A stretch of 64,000 nt of DNA. It comes from Sphingomonadaceae bacterium (GTDB lineage: Bacteria > Pseudomonadota > Alphaproteobacteria > Sphingomonadales > Sphingomonadaceae). This document shows, piece after piece, positions 36,808 through 45,902 of this stretch (positions within the stretch are counted from its first letter, which is position 1; every line of letters starts with the position of its first letter). Location: the NCBI GenBank assembly GCA_024236155.1, contig JACKLA010000002.1, positions 1-64,000 on the forward strand, given 5' to 3'. The translations under genes were made by a program, and so were the position numbers. A model generated the notes under the pieces. It did no database searches. It was not told the DNA's origin and worked only from the letters and a program-made list of their open reading frames with translations.

Positions 36808-37725
36808 CTAGTTCAGGATTCTGAGTATGCGAAAGTCGGCAAAGGGAACCCCGCTTCCATCCTCGGACACAGGTTTGATTGAGACTTGCTCAAGTCCGCC
36901 TTTTGCAAGGTCGTCCTCAAATTGCCGGGTGTTGGCCGTTGTTTGGCAGGCAGCATCAAGTGATGCGATGCGTCCCAGTTCGTTCCTCGCCTTTTCCCGG
37001 ATCGTGTCGAGCAGGTGAGCCACCGATGACGGCTTATCGGTGCGACCGAGATCCATCGTTTGGCGCACTGCTTCCGCGATCTCCCAAGCGGCCGACCGCG
37101 GGCCGAACCTCCGCGCACCTTGTTCGGGCGCCTGGAGAATCTTCTGTGGCAAGGCCGTAAGATTGGATGATCGAAGCGCAAGACTGCGCTTGGCGACGCC
37201 GATCAGGTCCTCCTCCTCGATCGCCCAGATAATCTGTCGGCGTCTCGCGAGATTATGTGCGAGTATCGGTCCGTCGATACGGTGGGTGAGCAGGAAAACT
37301 TTCCCATCTGGCTGAAGTACTCGAGCCGTTTCGGCCGCAACTCGATCCGCCTGCCCATATTCGAACCCAAACTGGCTGGTCACGGCCGCATAGCTGTTGT
37401 CGTGAAAAGGCAAGTCTTCCATCGCAACGCCAGCGCGGACCTTCGTGCCGGTTGGCGGCGGCGGCAGGACGGGAGCAAGATCGACACCGGTTGCTTTCAC
37501 GTCCGGCCGTTCGGCCAGGATAGCTGCCATTACGCGGCCATCCCCGGTGGCGAGATCCAGCATGCGCGCCTTGCGCGGGAGGTGCTGGGCCGCGCGTTTC
37601 CAGACCTTGCGCTGCGCAGCATCGATTGCCTGCCATGCGGAGGGCAGGCACCCGCCGCCACCAGACGCGGCATTTGCCGCCCAGAAATCCCCCCAAGACC
37701 GGCTATGCGTTTGTCGCTTCACCAT
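36808..37725 (-). CDS. Class I SAM-dependent methyltransferase
   Basis: 305 residues. Motif I is LDLATGDGRVM at about 56-66, the post-I acidic loop TGVDLAP, and EDLPFHDNSYAAVTSQFGFEYG is the following methyltransferase stretch, with VLQPDGKVFLLTH as the later strand. The N-terminus has a short GGGG-containing loop. The target (peptide, lipid or small molecule) cannot be told. Its ATG overlaps the end of the TPR-oxygenase gene by 23 bases, so the two are translated from one message. Last gene of a three-gene cassette. Confidence 0.85.
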   Translation of the reverse strand: MVKRQTHSRSWGDFWAANAASGGGGCLPSAWQAIDAAQRKVWKRAAQHLPRKARMLDLATGDGRVMAAILAERPDVKATGVDLAPVLPPPPTGTKVRAGVAMEDLPFHDNSYAAVTSQFGFEYGQADRVAAETARVLQPDGKVFLLTHRIDGPILAHNLARRRQIIWAIEEEDLIGVAKRSLALRSSNLTALPQKILQAPEQGARRFGPRSAAWEIAEAVRQTMDLGRTDKPSSVAHLLDTIREKARNELGRIASLDAACQTTANTRQFEDDLAKGGLEQVSIKPVSEDGSGVPFADFRILRILN

Positions 37726-39415
37726 GCAGTTGACTTTGCACCAAACTTACGTCGAACGCCACCGTCATCCTGCGATCGCCGGCAAAGGGCCTTGTCCCGT
37801 GATAAAGCGTGCTGGGGAACAACGCCAAATGAGCTTCCTGCGGCTCGATAGTCCGTATTGGTTCCAGATCGAGTCGCAAATCGGGAGGGGGCCTGCCGAG
37901 TTCTAGCCACCCGGCTTGCGGATCATCGCCGCGATCCTTCGGTAGCAGGCAATAGAGCGCGGATGACACCACGCCCTGCGGATGGATGTGCGATGTATGA
38001 TAGTCGCCACCACCGGACAGGCGGACCGACCATGAGCCGGTGATCCGCCAAGGTGTATCGCGATGGCGCAGGATCGGATGGGCCGGGTCTGCAGGCGGCA
38101 TCTTGCTGCGATGTTCCTCGAGAGTGGAAAAGATTGCATCGTGCAATGCCGCGAACTCGGGCTCGATCCGATCGAACAACAGTCCGCGCGTTTGGCTCCC
38201 GCCTCGAAGCGACTGACCGAGCGGTAATGGCGAGTTGTCGTGCAATGCATGCAGCTTTTCGATTGCTGCGGGCAAGATCCGCTCGGCATCGTGCAGGGGG
38301 CGCAGCGCGTGCAACCCATCCTGCTGGTGCAGCCATCCCTCACGCGGATCGTCCGTTAGGCGCCAGAGTATGCCGCGCAGCGCCCACGGACCGATGGCTT
38401 GGGGATCGTCGTCGACCAACCGGTCAAGAAGCCCTTCGGCTCGCTCAAGCTCGTGTCTGCGCATGCGATGGCGCGTCTCATGGAGCCAGCGATCGGGTGT
38501 ATCGATGGCCAGTGTCGCGAAGATATCTTCCGCCCGATCGTCATCGCCTGCGGCACCTGCATAGACCGCCTCGAGCAGGGCAAACAGCTCGTGCTGCGGA
38601 AATAGCGAGCGGGCACGCGCAGCGACCTCGGCGGCTTCTGCATTGTAGTCGAGACCGGCCAGGATATTGGCCCATGCCACCGGTATGTTGGGATCCTGGG
38701 GTACCCGCTCCATCGCCGTGCCATAGTGTGAGGTGAAATCGCTCTCTCCCGCTGCCAGCCGCAGTTGAGCAAGGAATTTCAGCCCCTCCCCCCAGTTTGG
38801 AGCCTGCTGCACCAATTGCTCGGCGATGTCGCGCGCGCCAGCCGGGTTGCCCGCCACGTCCAGTGCCTGCGCCCGTGCGAGCCACAGGTCGGCATCCCCC
38901 TGGTTGGCGGCAAGCGCGAGGTCGACCCTGGCGAGGGCGTCGGGTTCTCCGCGCTCGATGGCGGTACGCGCACGGCCGTGGAGCGCCTTGATCCGGTTCG
39001 GTTCCAGCCGGATCGCGCGGTCATACCATTGCGCAGCAGCTGCCTTGTTTCCGGCACCGCGTTCTGCAGTCCCTCGGATCGAGCAATAGGCTGCATCACT
39101 TGCGCCAGCCGTCTCGACCGGGGCAAGGACAGCGATGGCTTCGGCATTACGGCCGAGCGACGAAAGCGCTATGGCCCGATTTGTGCGATATTCCAGTGAT
39201 TGCGGCGACAGGCGCATGGCCTGTGCAAACTGGGCCTCGCTTTCGGCGATATCACCGGCTCGTAGAAACAGGTTGCCCGCGCTGTTGCGAAGGAGTGCTT
39301 CGGCCGGGTGTTCGTCGATTGCCTTGCGGAGGATTTGCCGCATCTCATCGATGCGTTGGGCTTGCAGGGCTGCCTGTGCCTTCTCCCTCCATTGCGCAGG
39401 CGATAAGATGCTCAC
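37703..39415 (-). CDS. TPR protein with C-terminal 2OG-Fe(II) oxygenase domain
   Basis: 570 residues from a GTG start (VSILSPAQWREKAQAAL) that overlaps the stop of the upstream oxygenase (GTGA). Residues 1-350 are tetratricopeptide-like helical repeats (AEAIAVLAPVET, AAAAQWYDRAIRLEPNRIKALHGRA). The C-terminal ~200 residues match the putative 2OG-Fe(II) oxygenase family (PF13759-like): DYHTSHIHPQG with iron-ligand histidines near 476/478, LFPSTLYHGTRPF with the distal His, and RRMTVAFDV with the 2-oxoglutarate Arg. The TPR part probably holds a protein or peptide substrate; this is inference. Confidence 0.85.
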   Translation of the reverse strand: MSILSPAQWREKAQAALQAQRIDEMRQILRKAIDEHPAEALLRNSAGNLFLRAGDIAESEAQFAQAMRLSPQSLEYRTNRAIALSSLGRNAEAIAVLAPVETAGASDAAYCSIRGTAERGAGNKAAAAQWYDRAIRLEPNRIKALHGRARTAIERGEPDALARVDLALAANQGDADLWLARAQALDVAGNPAGARDIAEQLVQQAPNWGEGLKFLAQLRLAAGESDFTSHYGTAMERVPQDPNIPVAWANILAGLDYNAEAAEVAARARSLFPQHELFALLEAVYAGAAGDDDRAEDIFATLAIDTPDRWLHETRHRMRRHELERAEGLLDRLVDDDPQAIGPWALRGILWRLTDDPREGWLHQQDGLHALRPLHDAERILPAAIEKLHALHDNSPLPLGQSLRGGSQTRGLLFDRIEPEFAALHDAIFSTLEEHRSKMPPADPAHPILRHRDTPWRITGSWSVRLSGGGDYHTSHIHPQGVVSSALYCLLPKDRGDDPQAGWLELGRPPPDLRLDLEPIRTIEPQEAHLALFPSTLYHGTRPFAGDRRMTVAFDVSLVQSQLHGEATNA

Positions 39416-40155
39416 CGGTCGCGGAACCACCCGGTGATGGCAAATCGTCCGACCGGCGCAAAGGGCGGGACGTATTGCACGGCATGGTCCTGTGGTACGA
39501 GAAACATGTTGAGGGCATTGAAACGGGGGCGGAATCCTTCGATGATGTCGCCTTCGTCGTCGAAGAAGACGAGGTAGCCGCCCCAATCGCGCTGCCAGTC
39601 ATCCATGGTGAAGTTGAGGACATATGCGATGCGCCAGCCCTCAGCCACATGGCTGTCGGTATGGTTCGCAAGGAAGTGGTTGGGGCCGAACAGTGTCGCC
39701 TGGCCATCCGCCTTCACCAGCTCAGGCAATCCGGTGATTTCACGAACCAGGTCGAGGAAGTCCGGCGCGTTGAGATATTCCAGCAGCAATTCGTGCGGCC
39801 CGCCCGGGTTCCACCCCTGCTGGATTGCCTGCACAAGGGAAAACTGCCCATAGCGGAAGGCGTAGTTACCCGAACGTGCAGCTTCATCTGTTTGCTTGAA
39901 CAGCTGCTGCAATTTCTGCTGGCCTGCGGGTGTGCGTGCCTCGGCAGCATGAACCTGCTGCGGCTCAACACCGGGGCCGTCACCAGCCTTGAAGGCCAGG
40001 CCCCAGGGGGTGTGACTTGCAAGGATACCGCGAATTTCCTCGGCCGTTTCGCGTGTTAGAACATCGCGCACTTGTATCCGCCGGTTGCGCGCGAATTGCT
40101 CGGCCAAAACCTTGCGGTCGAGTGCAGGATTAATTTCGAACAGAGCCTTTGCCAT
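39412..40155 (-). CDS. 2OG-Fe(II) oxygenase, prolyl-hydroxylase-like
   Basis: 247 residues of the double-stranded beta-helix 2-oxoglutarate/Fe(II) oxygenase class. The facial triad is clear: His165-x-Asp167 in NHTDSH and His224 in PQDHAVQYV; Arg237 in VGRFAITGW should bind 2-oxoglutarate. Residues 175-200 (RIAYVLNFTMDDWQRDWGGYLVFFDDEG) are typical of prolyl-4-hydroxylase-like proteins of the Ofd1/PKHD kind. First gene of the cassette; its stop overlaps the GTG of the TPR oxygenase. Hydroxylation of a peptide or protein residue is the likely chemistry, but the substrate is unknown. Confidence 0.87.
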   Translation of the reverse strand: MAKALFEINPALDRKVLAEQFARNRRIQVRDVLTRETAEEIRGILASHTPWGLAFKAGDGPGVEPQQVHAAEARTPAGQQKLQQLFKQTDEAARSGNYAFRYGQFSLVQAIQQGWNPGGPHELLLEYLNAPDFLDLVREITGLPELVKADGQATLFGPNHFLANHTDSHVAEGWRIAYVLNFTMDDWQRDWGGYLVFFDDEGDIIEGFRPRFNALNMFLVPQDHAVQYVPPFAPVGRFAITGWFRDR

Positions 40156-40205
40156 TGGCCGCGCACGATAGGCATAAGGCGCAGGCTCGCAAGGTGGAAT
40201 TGCGC

Positions 40206-40211
40206 TATAAT
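40206..40211 (+). promoter_or_regulatory. Putative -10 box of the thiolase operon
   Basis: Perfect TATAAT about 115 bases before the thiolase start, in the divergent space with the oxygenase cassette. There is no convincing -35 box 17 bases upstream, so an activator or alternative spacing may be needed. Confidence 0.35.
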
Positions 40212-40326
40212 GCCTGCGAAGTTGAAATTGACCCGGCGGGCACCGGCTTGACCCGTGTCGAGGGCGCGCTTAACGCTTACGAAAACGGAAAGCTGGCGCT
40301 GCCAGTTTCGTTGGAGGAGAAAACCT

Positions 40327-41496
40327 GTGCCCGAAGCCTATATCGTCGAAGCTGTCCGCACTGCCGGAGGTCGCCGGGGTGGTCGTCTGGCAGGTGTCCA
40401 TCCGGTCGATCTGGCGGCACGCTCGCTCGATGCGATTGTTGATCGGGCGGGTATCGACCCCAAGGCGGTCGACGATGTCGTTATGGGTTGCGTCAGCCAG
40501 GGCGGAGAGCAGGCGATGCAGGTCGGGCGCAATGCGGTGCTCGCCAGCAAGCTGGGTGAGGGTGTTCCTGCCGTCACGATCGACCGTCAGTGCGGTTCTT
40601 CGCAACAGGCCGTACAGTTCGCTGCACAGGCGGTGATGAGCGGTACGCAGGACATCGTGATCGCCAGCGGTGTTGAAAGCATGACCCGCGTCCCGATGGG
40701 CTCGACCGCGATGTTCCACATGAAAGAGGGGCTGGGGAACTACAAGTCGCCCGGTCTCGAAGAGAAATATCCCGGCATCCAGTGGTCCCAGTTCATGGGT
40801 GCAGAGATGATCGTCAGGAAGCATGGTTTCACCAAGGACGATCTCGACCGGTTTGCGCTGGGCAGCCATGAGAAAGCCATCGCGGCAACCAATTCGGGCG
40901 CGTTTGCGAACGAGATCGTGCCGGTCGAGATTGAAACGCCCGACGGCGCGGAAATGCATACAGTGGATGAAGGTATCCGTTTCGACGCTACGCTTGAGAG
41001 CATAGCAGGTGTCAAACTGCTCAGCCCCGAAGGCACGATCACAGCGGCGTCGAGCAGCCAGATATGCGACGGATCGAGCGCGGTGCTGGTCGTCAGCGAG
41101 GCCGCACTCAAGGCGCATAACCTGACCCCGCTTGCGCGTATCCACAACCTGACGGTAACGGGCGGTGACCCGGTGATCATGCTGGAAGAGCCGCTGTTCG
41201 CGACCGACCGGGCACTGGAACGTGCAGGCATGAAAATCGACGATATCGACCTGTTCGAAGTCAACGAGGCGTTTGCGCCGGTGCCGCTGGCATGGCTCAA
41301 GCACACCGGGGCCGACCCGGATCGTCTCAATGTCAATGGCGGCGCAATCGCGCTTGGCCACCCGCTCGGTGCTTCCGGTACCAAGCTGATGGCAACGCTG
41401 GTCCACGCGCTGAAGGCACGAGGCAAGAAATACGGCTTGCAGACGATGTGCGAAGGCGGCGGCGTCGCCAATGTGACCATTATCGAGGCACTCTAA
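40327..41496 (+). CDS. Acetyl-CoA C-acyltransferase (thiolase)
   Basis: 389-residue thiolase that cleaves 3-ketoacyl-CoA with CoA (or condenses acetyl-CoA). Active-site residues are visible: Cys89 in DRQCGSSQQ, His345 in AIALGHPLGASG and Cys375 in QTMCEGGG. The start is GTG (VPEAYIVEAVRT) with GGAGGAG upstream; in-frame extension upstream is Arg/Trp-rich and not thiolase-like. It leads a thiolase, SDR, enoyl-CoA hydratase group, so a degradative fatty-acid, branched-chain or similar acyl-CoA role is more likely than biosynthesis. Confidence 0.93.
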   Translation: MPEAYIVEAVRTAGGRRGGRLAGVHPVDLAARSLDAIVDRAGIDPKAVDDVVMGCVSQGGEQAMQVGRNAVLASKLGEGVPAVTIDRQCGSSQQAVQFAAQAVMSGTQDIVIASGVESMTRVPMGSTAMFHMKEGLGNYKSPGLEEKYPGIQWSQFMGAEMIVRKHGFTKDDLDRFALGSHEKAIAATNSGAFANEIVPVEIETPDGAEMHTVDEGIRFDATLESIAGVKLLSPEGTITAASSSQICDGSSAVLVVSEAALKAHNLTPLARIHNLTVTGGDPVIMLEEPLFATDRALERAGMKIDDIDLFEVNEAFAPVPLAWLKHTGADPDRLNVNGGAIALGHPLGASGTKLMATLVHALKARGKKYGLQTMCEGGGVANVTIIEAL

Positions 41497-41523
41497 CTCC
41501 CTTATATTCGAGAGGATTTTTCC

Positions 41524-42309
<786 letters not shown>

Positions 42310-42368
42310 GCAACAGGACAAGGGGAGGGCGGCCAGTGAGCCGCCCTTTTCATATTGGAGAGGACAAG

Positions 42369-43241
42369 ATGGTCGATTTCACCCAGATCAAGCTCGACAT
42401 CGCCGACGGCATTGCCACGGTGACGCTGCATCGCCCGGAAAAGATGAATGCCTTTACCAGGGTGATGATGGATGAATTCATCGAGGCACTCGACGTCACC
42501 GATGCGGATGACACTGTGCGGGCGGTGATCGTGACCGGCCATGGCGATCGTGCTTTCTGTGCGGGGGCCGACCTGACACCCGAAGGCGGCGGGCATGTGT
42601 TTTCCGACCCGACGCTGGTCGAAGACCTGTCCGACGAACGCGTGCGCGATGGTGGCGGGCGGCTGACATTGCGCATGTTCAACTCGAAAAAGCCGCTGAT
42701 CGGCGCATGCAACGGTGTTGCCGTTGGGGTCGGTGCGACCATGCAACTGCCGTTCGATATTCGATTGTGCAGCGACAATGCACGCTTCGGTTTCGTGTTC
42801 GCACGGCGGGGCATTACGCCCGAAGCTGCGTCGAGCTGGTTCCTCCCGCGTCTCGTCGGCCTGCCCACCGCGCTCGAATGGTGCATGACCGGGCGGATCT
42901 TCGACGCACAGGAAGCACTGGATCGCGGGCTGGTGCGCTCGGTTCACCCGCTGGGAGAGCTTATGGATGCGGCTCGCGGGATTGCGCGTGAGATCGCCGA
43001 CAACACTTCGGCCATATCGGTCAGCATGACGCGTGCCATGCTGTGGCGGCTATCGTCGGAGGACCATCCGATGGATGCGCACCGGATCGACAGTCGCTCG
43101 ATCTATCGGCTCAGCCGTAGCGGCGACGCGATGGAAGGCGTTGCGAGTTTCCTTGAGAAACGAGCACCGGATTACCCCGGTAAAGTCTCGGCAGATATGC
43201 CCGATTTCTACCCATGGTGGGATGAACCCGAATATCGCTAG
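42369..43241 (+). CDS. Enoyl-CoA hydratase/isomerase-family protein
   Basis: 290-residue crotonase-fold enzyme. The oxyanion-hole segments are AFCAGADLTPEG and GACNGVAVGVGATMQLPFDIRL; a likely catalytic glutamate is in RRGITPEAASSWFLPRLVG. It should hydrate 2-enoyl-CoA in the same degradative route as the thiolase and SDR upstream. I chose the ATG giving MVDFTQIKLDI after an AGGACA-type site; upstream in-frame sequence overlaps the SDR end and is not family-like. The gap to the SDR is 59 bases. Confidence 0.9.
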   Translation: MVDFTQIKLDIADGIATVTLHRPEKMNAFTRVMMDEFIEALDVTDADDTVRAVIVTGHGDRAFCAGADLTPEGGGHVFSDPTLVEDLSDERVRDGGGRLTLRMFNSKKPLIGACNGVAVGVGATMQLPFDIRLCSDNARFGFVFARRGITPEAASSWFLPRLVGLPTALEWCMTGRIFDAQEALDRGLVRSVHPLGELMDAARGIAREIADNTSAISVSMTRAMLWRLSSEDHPMDAHRIDSRSIYRLSRSGDAMEGVASFLEKRAPDYPGKVSADMPDFYPWWDEPEYR

Positions 43242-43277
43242 CTCACCCTGTGAGCACAGATACCCTTGCCATACAAA

Positions 43278-43297
43278 CCGGTTGCACTAGTAACCGG
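43278..43297. promoter_or_regulatory. Putative MarR operator
   Basis: Inverted repeat ccggtt-(8)-aaccgg immediately before the marR start codon. It overlaps where the core promoter or ribosome-binding site must be, as autoregulatory MarR sites often do. Confidence 0.45.
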
Positions 43298-43301
43298 ATA
43301 G

Positions 43302-43766
43302 ATGAGCAAGCCCGACACCGCCGATTTCAACCTCACCGAATTCCTGCCTTACCAGCTTTCGGTTGCATCCAATGCGCTGAGCAATCGGATCGCGCAGGTG
43401 TATCGTCGTGAATTCGGGCTCAAGATCACCGAGTGGCGTGTGATGGCGATGCTCGGCGATGCAGGTGCGCTGACCCAGCGCGAACTGACCTCGCGCACAC
43501 TGATGGACAAGGTTGCAGTCAACCGCGCGTGCAAGGTGCTGGAAACGCGCGGGCTGGCCCGGCGCAGGCCGAACGAGAACGATGGCCGCTCGCATATGCT
43601 CGAACTGACCGAGGAAGGCTGGTCGATGCATGGCGAGATTATTCCCCAGGCGCGTGCAATCGCGGCTGGCTTGCTCGATAGCCTTGGCCGCGAGCAGGAA
43701 GAAAATTTCCGCCTGATGCTTGCGCGTATTCGCGATCACGCGATGCAAATCGGCCCCGAAGCCTGA
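43302..43766 (+). CDS. MarR-family transcriptional regulator
   Basis: 154-residue winged-helix regulator. Family features are the N-terminal helix FLPYQLSVASNALSNRIAQ, the wing region LTQRELTSRTLMDKVAVNRACKVLETRGLARRRPNENDGRSH and a C-terminal dimer helix. It probably senses a small ligand, perhaps an acyl-CoA or aromatic compound, and controls its own gene and the acyl-CoA genes just upstream on the same strand. The start sits only four bases after an inverted repeat. It is convergent with the tad cluster. Confidence 0.88.
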   Translation: MSKPDTADFNLTEFLPYQLSVASNALSNRIAQVYRREFGLKITEWRVMAMLGDAGALTQRELTSRTLMDKVAVNRACKVLETRGLARRRPNENDGRSHMLELTEEGWSMHGEIIPQARAIAAGLLDSLGREQEENFRLMLARIRDHAMQIGPEA

Positions 43767-43816
43767 TTGAGACTCCGGGGCCGTAGTTGCCCTATTGGGA
43801 AAGTGGCTGGCGTTGC

Positions 43817-44824
43817 CTAGCGTCCGGGCTTCGCAGCAAATGCGTCGCTGATCGAACAGGCCGCCGGGCCAAGGATCACGATGAACAGCACCGGCAGGAT
43901 GAACAGGATCAGCGGAACCGTCATGATCGCCGGAAGGCGCGCGGCCTTTTCTTCGGCGCGCATCATGCGTTCGTTGCGGAACTCTGCCGACAGCACGCGC
44001 AGGGCCGAAGCCAGCGGCGTACCATAGCGTTCGGTCTGCACCATGGTCGTCACCACGCCGCGCACCGATTCAAGGTCGACACGATAGGCGAGGTTGTCGA
44101 ACGCCATCTTGCGTTCGCCGAGGAACGACAGTTCGATCGCCGTCAGTGCGAATTCATCGCCCAGTTCGGGATAGGCACGGCCCAGTTCCTTGGCGACGCG
44201 GTTGAATGAAGCGTCGACGGTAAGACCGGCCTCGGCGCAGATAACCAGAAGGTCGAGCGCATCGGGCAGGCCCTTGCGGATTTCGGTCGTGCGCTTGCTT
44301 GCCTTGTTCTTGAGGAAGATTTCCGGACCCTTGTAGCCAAGGAACAGCAGCACACCGAGCGCACCGACACGCTTGATGCCGCCCCAGTCGGGGAAATAAT
44401 CGACGACATAGATCATCAGGAAGCCAAACAGGCCGAGCACGATCGGTGCTACCAGCCGTGCGGCGATGACCATCACGGCCAGTTCCTTGTTGCGATAACC
44501 GGCATGTGCCAGCTTTTGCTGGATGATCTCGACCTGGCTCTGCTGCAGGACCTTCATGCCCTGCAGCGTGTCTTTCATCTTTTCCGTGCCTTCGGTCTTG
44601 CGAACGAGGCTGGTGCGCTTGCGCGACTGCGATTTGACGATGCCCTGCTTGAGCTCGTCGCGGCGCTCGTTGAGAGCCTTGACGCGCTTCGCCATCGGAT
44701 CCTTCACCGTGACGGCGGCATAGATTGCCAGCATCACCGCCAGCGCAGCGACCCCGGCAAGGATCGTGCCGACGAGGATGACGTCGAAACCGAGAAGCGT
44801 AGGTCCGGAACCCTGGTTGATCAT
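43817..44824 (-). CDS. tadC: Tad pilus inner-membrane platform protein TadC (CpaH-like)
   Basis: 335 residues with a type II secretion F (T2SSF) domain. N-terminal membrane segment at about 12-38, further helices near 118-140 and at the C-terminus (MTVPLILFILPVLFIVILGP); the T2SSF core includes GLPDALDLLVICAEAGLTVDASF and VTTMVQTERYGTPLASALR. With TadB it forms the inner-membrane platform for Flp pilus assembly and retraction. Last gene of the cluster; 17 bases separate it from tadB. Confidence 0.92.
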   Translation of the reverse strand: MINQGSGPTLLGFDVILVGTILAGVAALAVMLAIYAAVTVKDPMAKRVKALNERRDELKQGIVKSQSRKRTSLVRKTEGTEKMKDTLQGMKVLQQSQVEIIQQKLAHAGYRNKELAVMVIAARLVAPIVLGLFGFLMIYVVDYFPDWGGIKRVGALGVLLFLGYKGPEIFLKNKASKRTTEIRKGLPDALDLLVICAEAGLTVDASFNRVAKELGRAYPELGDEFALTAIELSFLGERKMAFDNLAYRVDLESVRGVVTTMVQTERYGTPLASALRVLSAEFRNERMMRAEEKAARLPAIMTVPLILFILPVLFIVILGPAACSISDAFAAKPGR

Positions 44825-44841
44825 GTCCTAAACGTCCCTGC

Positions 44842-45813
44842 TCAGATTTCGAAGCTGACCATCTTGGCCATGATGAAGGCACCGATGCTCATCCACACCA
44901 TGCCGCCGAGACCGGCAACAATCAGGCGGTCATCCTCGAAGAAGCCGCCGATGTAGCTTGGGTTGATCCACCAGATCATGCCGAACACGATGAAGGGGAG
45001 GGCACCCACGATGTAGGCCGAAGCTTTCGATTCCGAGCTCATCGCACGGATCTTGAGCTTCATCTGCGAACGCTTGCGCAGCACGTCGGCAAGGTTCGAC
45101 AGCGTTTCGGCCAGGTTACCACCCGTCTCGCGCTGGATTGCGAGCGTGATGCAGAAGAAGTTGAATTCCGGGATGCCGAGACGGTCGGCGGTTTCCTGGA
45201 GCGATTCCTCCATCGTGCGGCCGATCTTGATACGTTCGACGATGCCTTTGAATTCGATACCGACCGGGCCGGGAACTTCCTGCGCGACGACGGCGAGCGT
45301 CTCCGTGACGGGAAGGCCCGAACGCAGGCCGCGAACCAGCAGTTCGATGGCATCCGGGAACTTGGCATTGAAGTCATTGGTGCGCTTCTTGATGAAACGG
45401 TTGACCACGAGATGCGGTAGGCCACCGCCGATCACGAGGCCGACACCGAGCGAAAGCAGCAGCGCGCCTGAACGCAGGAAGACGATCAGCGCAATCGCCA
45501 GCGCAAGGCCGAGCGAAGAGTAGATATACTGGCTGATCGACCAGTTCTTGCCAGTACGGTCGAGCCGCCCGGCAAGTGCTTCGGCACGCGAACCTGAGCC
45601 GGCGACCTTGTGGGTCTTGGGCTTGCGCGATGCGATGGCCTTCTTGAGCTGCGATTCGACCTTGGTGTCGGTGCTTTCCGAATGGCGGAAGCGGACAGCC
45701 TGCAGGCGGCGCTGGCTTTCCTTGGCTGCCGAAGGGCCGGACAGCACGGTGTATCCGACGACCAGCACGGCCATCAGTCCTCCACCAAACAGCAGGAGCT
45801 GGAAAATGCTCAT
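44842..45813 (-). CDS. tadB: Tad pilus inner-membrane platform protein TadB (CpaG-like)
   Basis: 323 residues with a T2SSF domain, partner of TadC. Hydrophobic segments are at about 3-22, 95-130 and near the C-terminus. Family core reads FPDAIELLVRGLRSGLPVTETLAVVAQEVPGPVG and AIQRETGGNLAETLSNLADVLRKR. In typical tad clusters the ATPase cpaF/tadA lies directly upstream; here that space is only 89 bases and non-coding. Confidence 0.92.
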   Translation of the reverse strand: MSIFQLLLFGGGLMAVLVVGYTVLSGPSAAKESQRRLQAVRFRHSESTDTKVESQLKKAIASRKPKTHKVAGSGSRAEALAGRLDRTGKNWSISQYIYSSLGLALAIALIVFLRSGALLLSLGVGLVIGGGLPHLVVNRFIKKRTNDFNAKFPDAIELLVRGLRSGLPVTETLAVVAQEVPGPVGIEFKGIVERIKIGRTMEESLQETADRLGIPEFNFFCITLAIQRETGGNLAETLSNLADVLRKRSQMKLKIRAMSSESKASAYIVGALPFIVFGMIWWINPSYIGGFFEDDRLIVAGLGGMVWMSIGAFIMAKMVSFEI

Positions 45814-45902
45814 GCTCTCGACCTGCCTTTCCTAACGCGTTCAGTTTTCCGGTTGCGATCACCTGCCATGACGAGGCGGATGATCGCGTTTCGAGGGCCA
45901 GC
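45814..45902 (-). other. Short gap where cpaF/tadA is usually found
   Basis: Eighty-nine bases between cpaE and tadB. I translated both strands by eye and found no Walker motif or other piece of a secretion ATPase; it looks like ordinary intergenic sequence. Confidence 0.6.

Noticed and set aside
43751..43783. Hairpin over the marR stop codon as a terminator
   Set aside because: The cggccccg/cggggccg arms pair, but the long loop and lack of a T-run make it a weak case; left out of the annotation.
45814..45902. Remnant of cpaF between cpaE and tadB
   Set aside because: No Walker motif, no secretion-ATPase sequence and no reading frame of note; treated as plain spacer.
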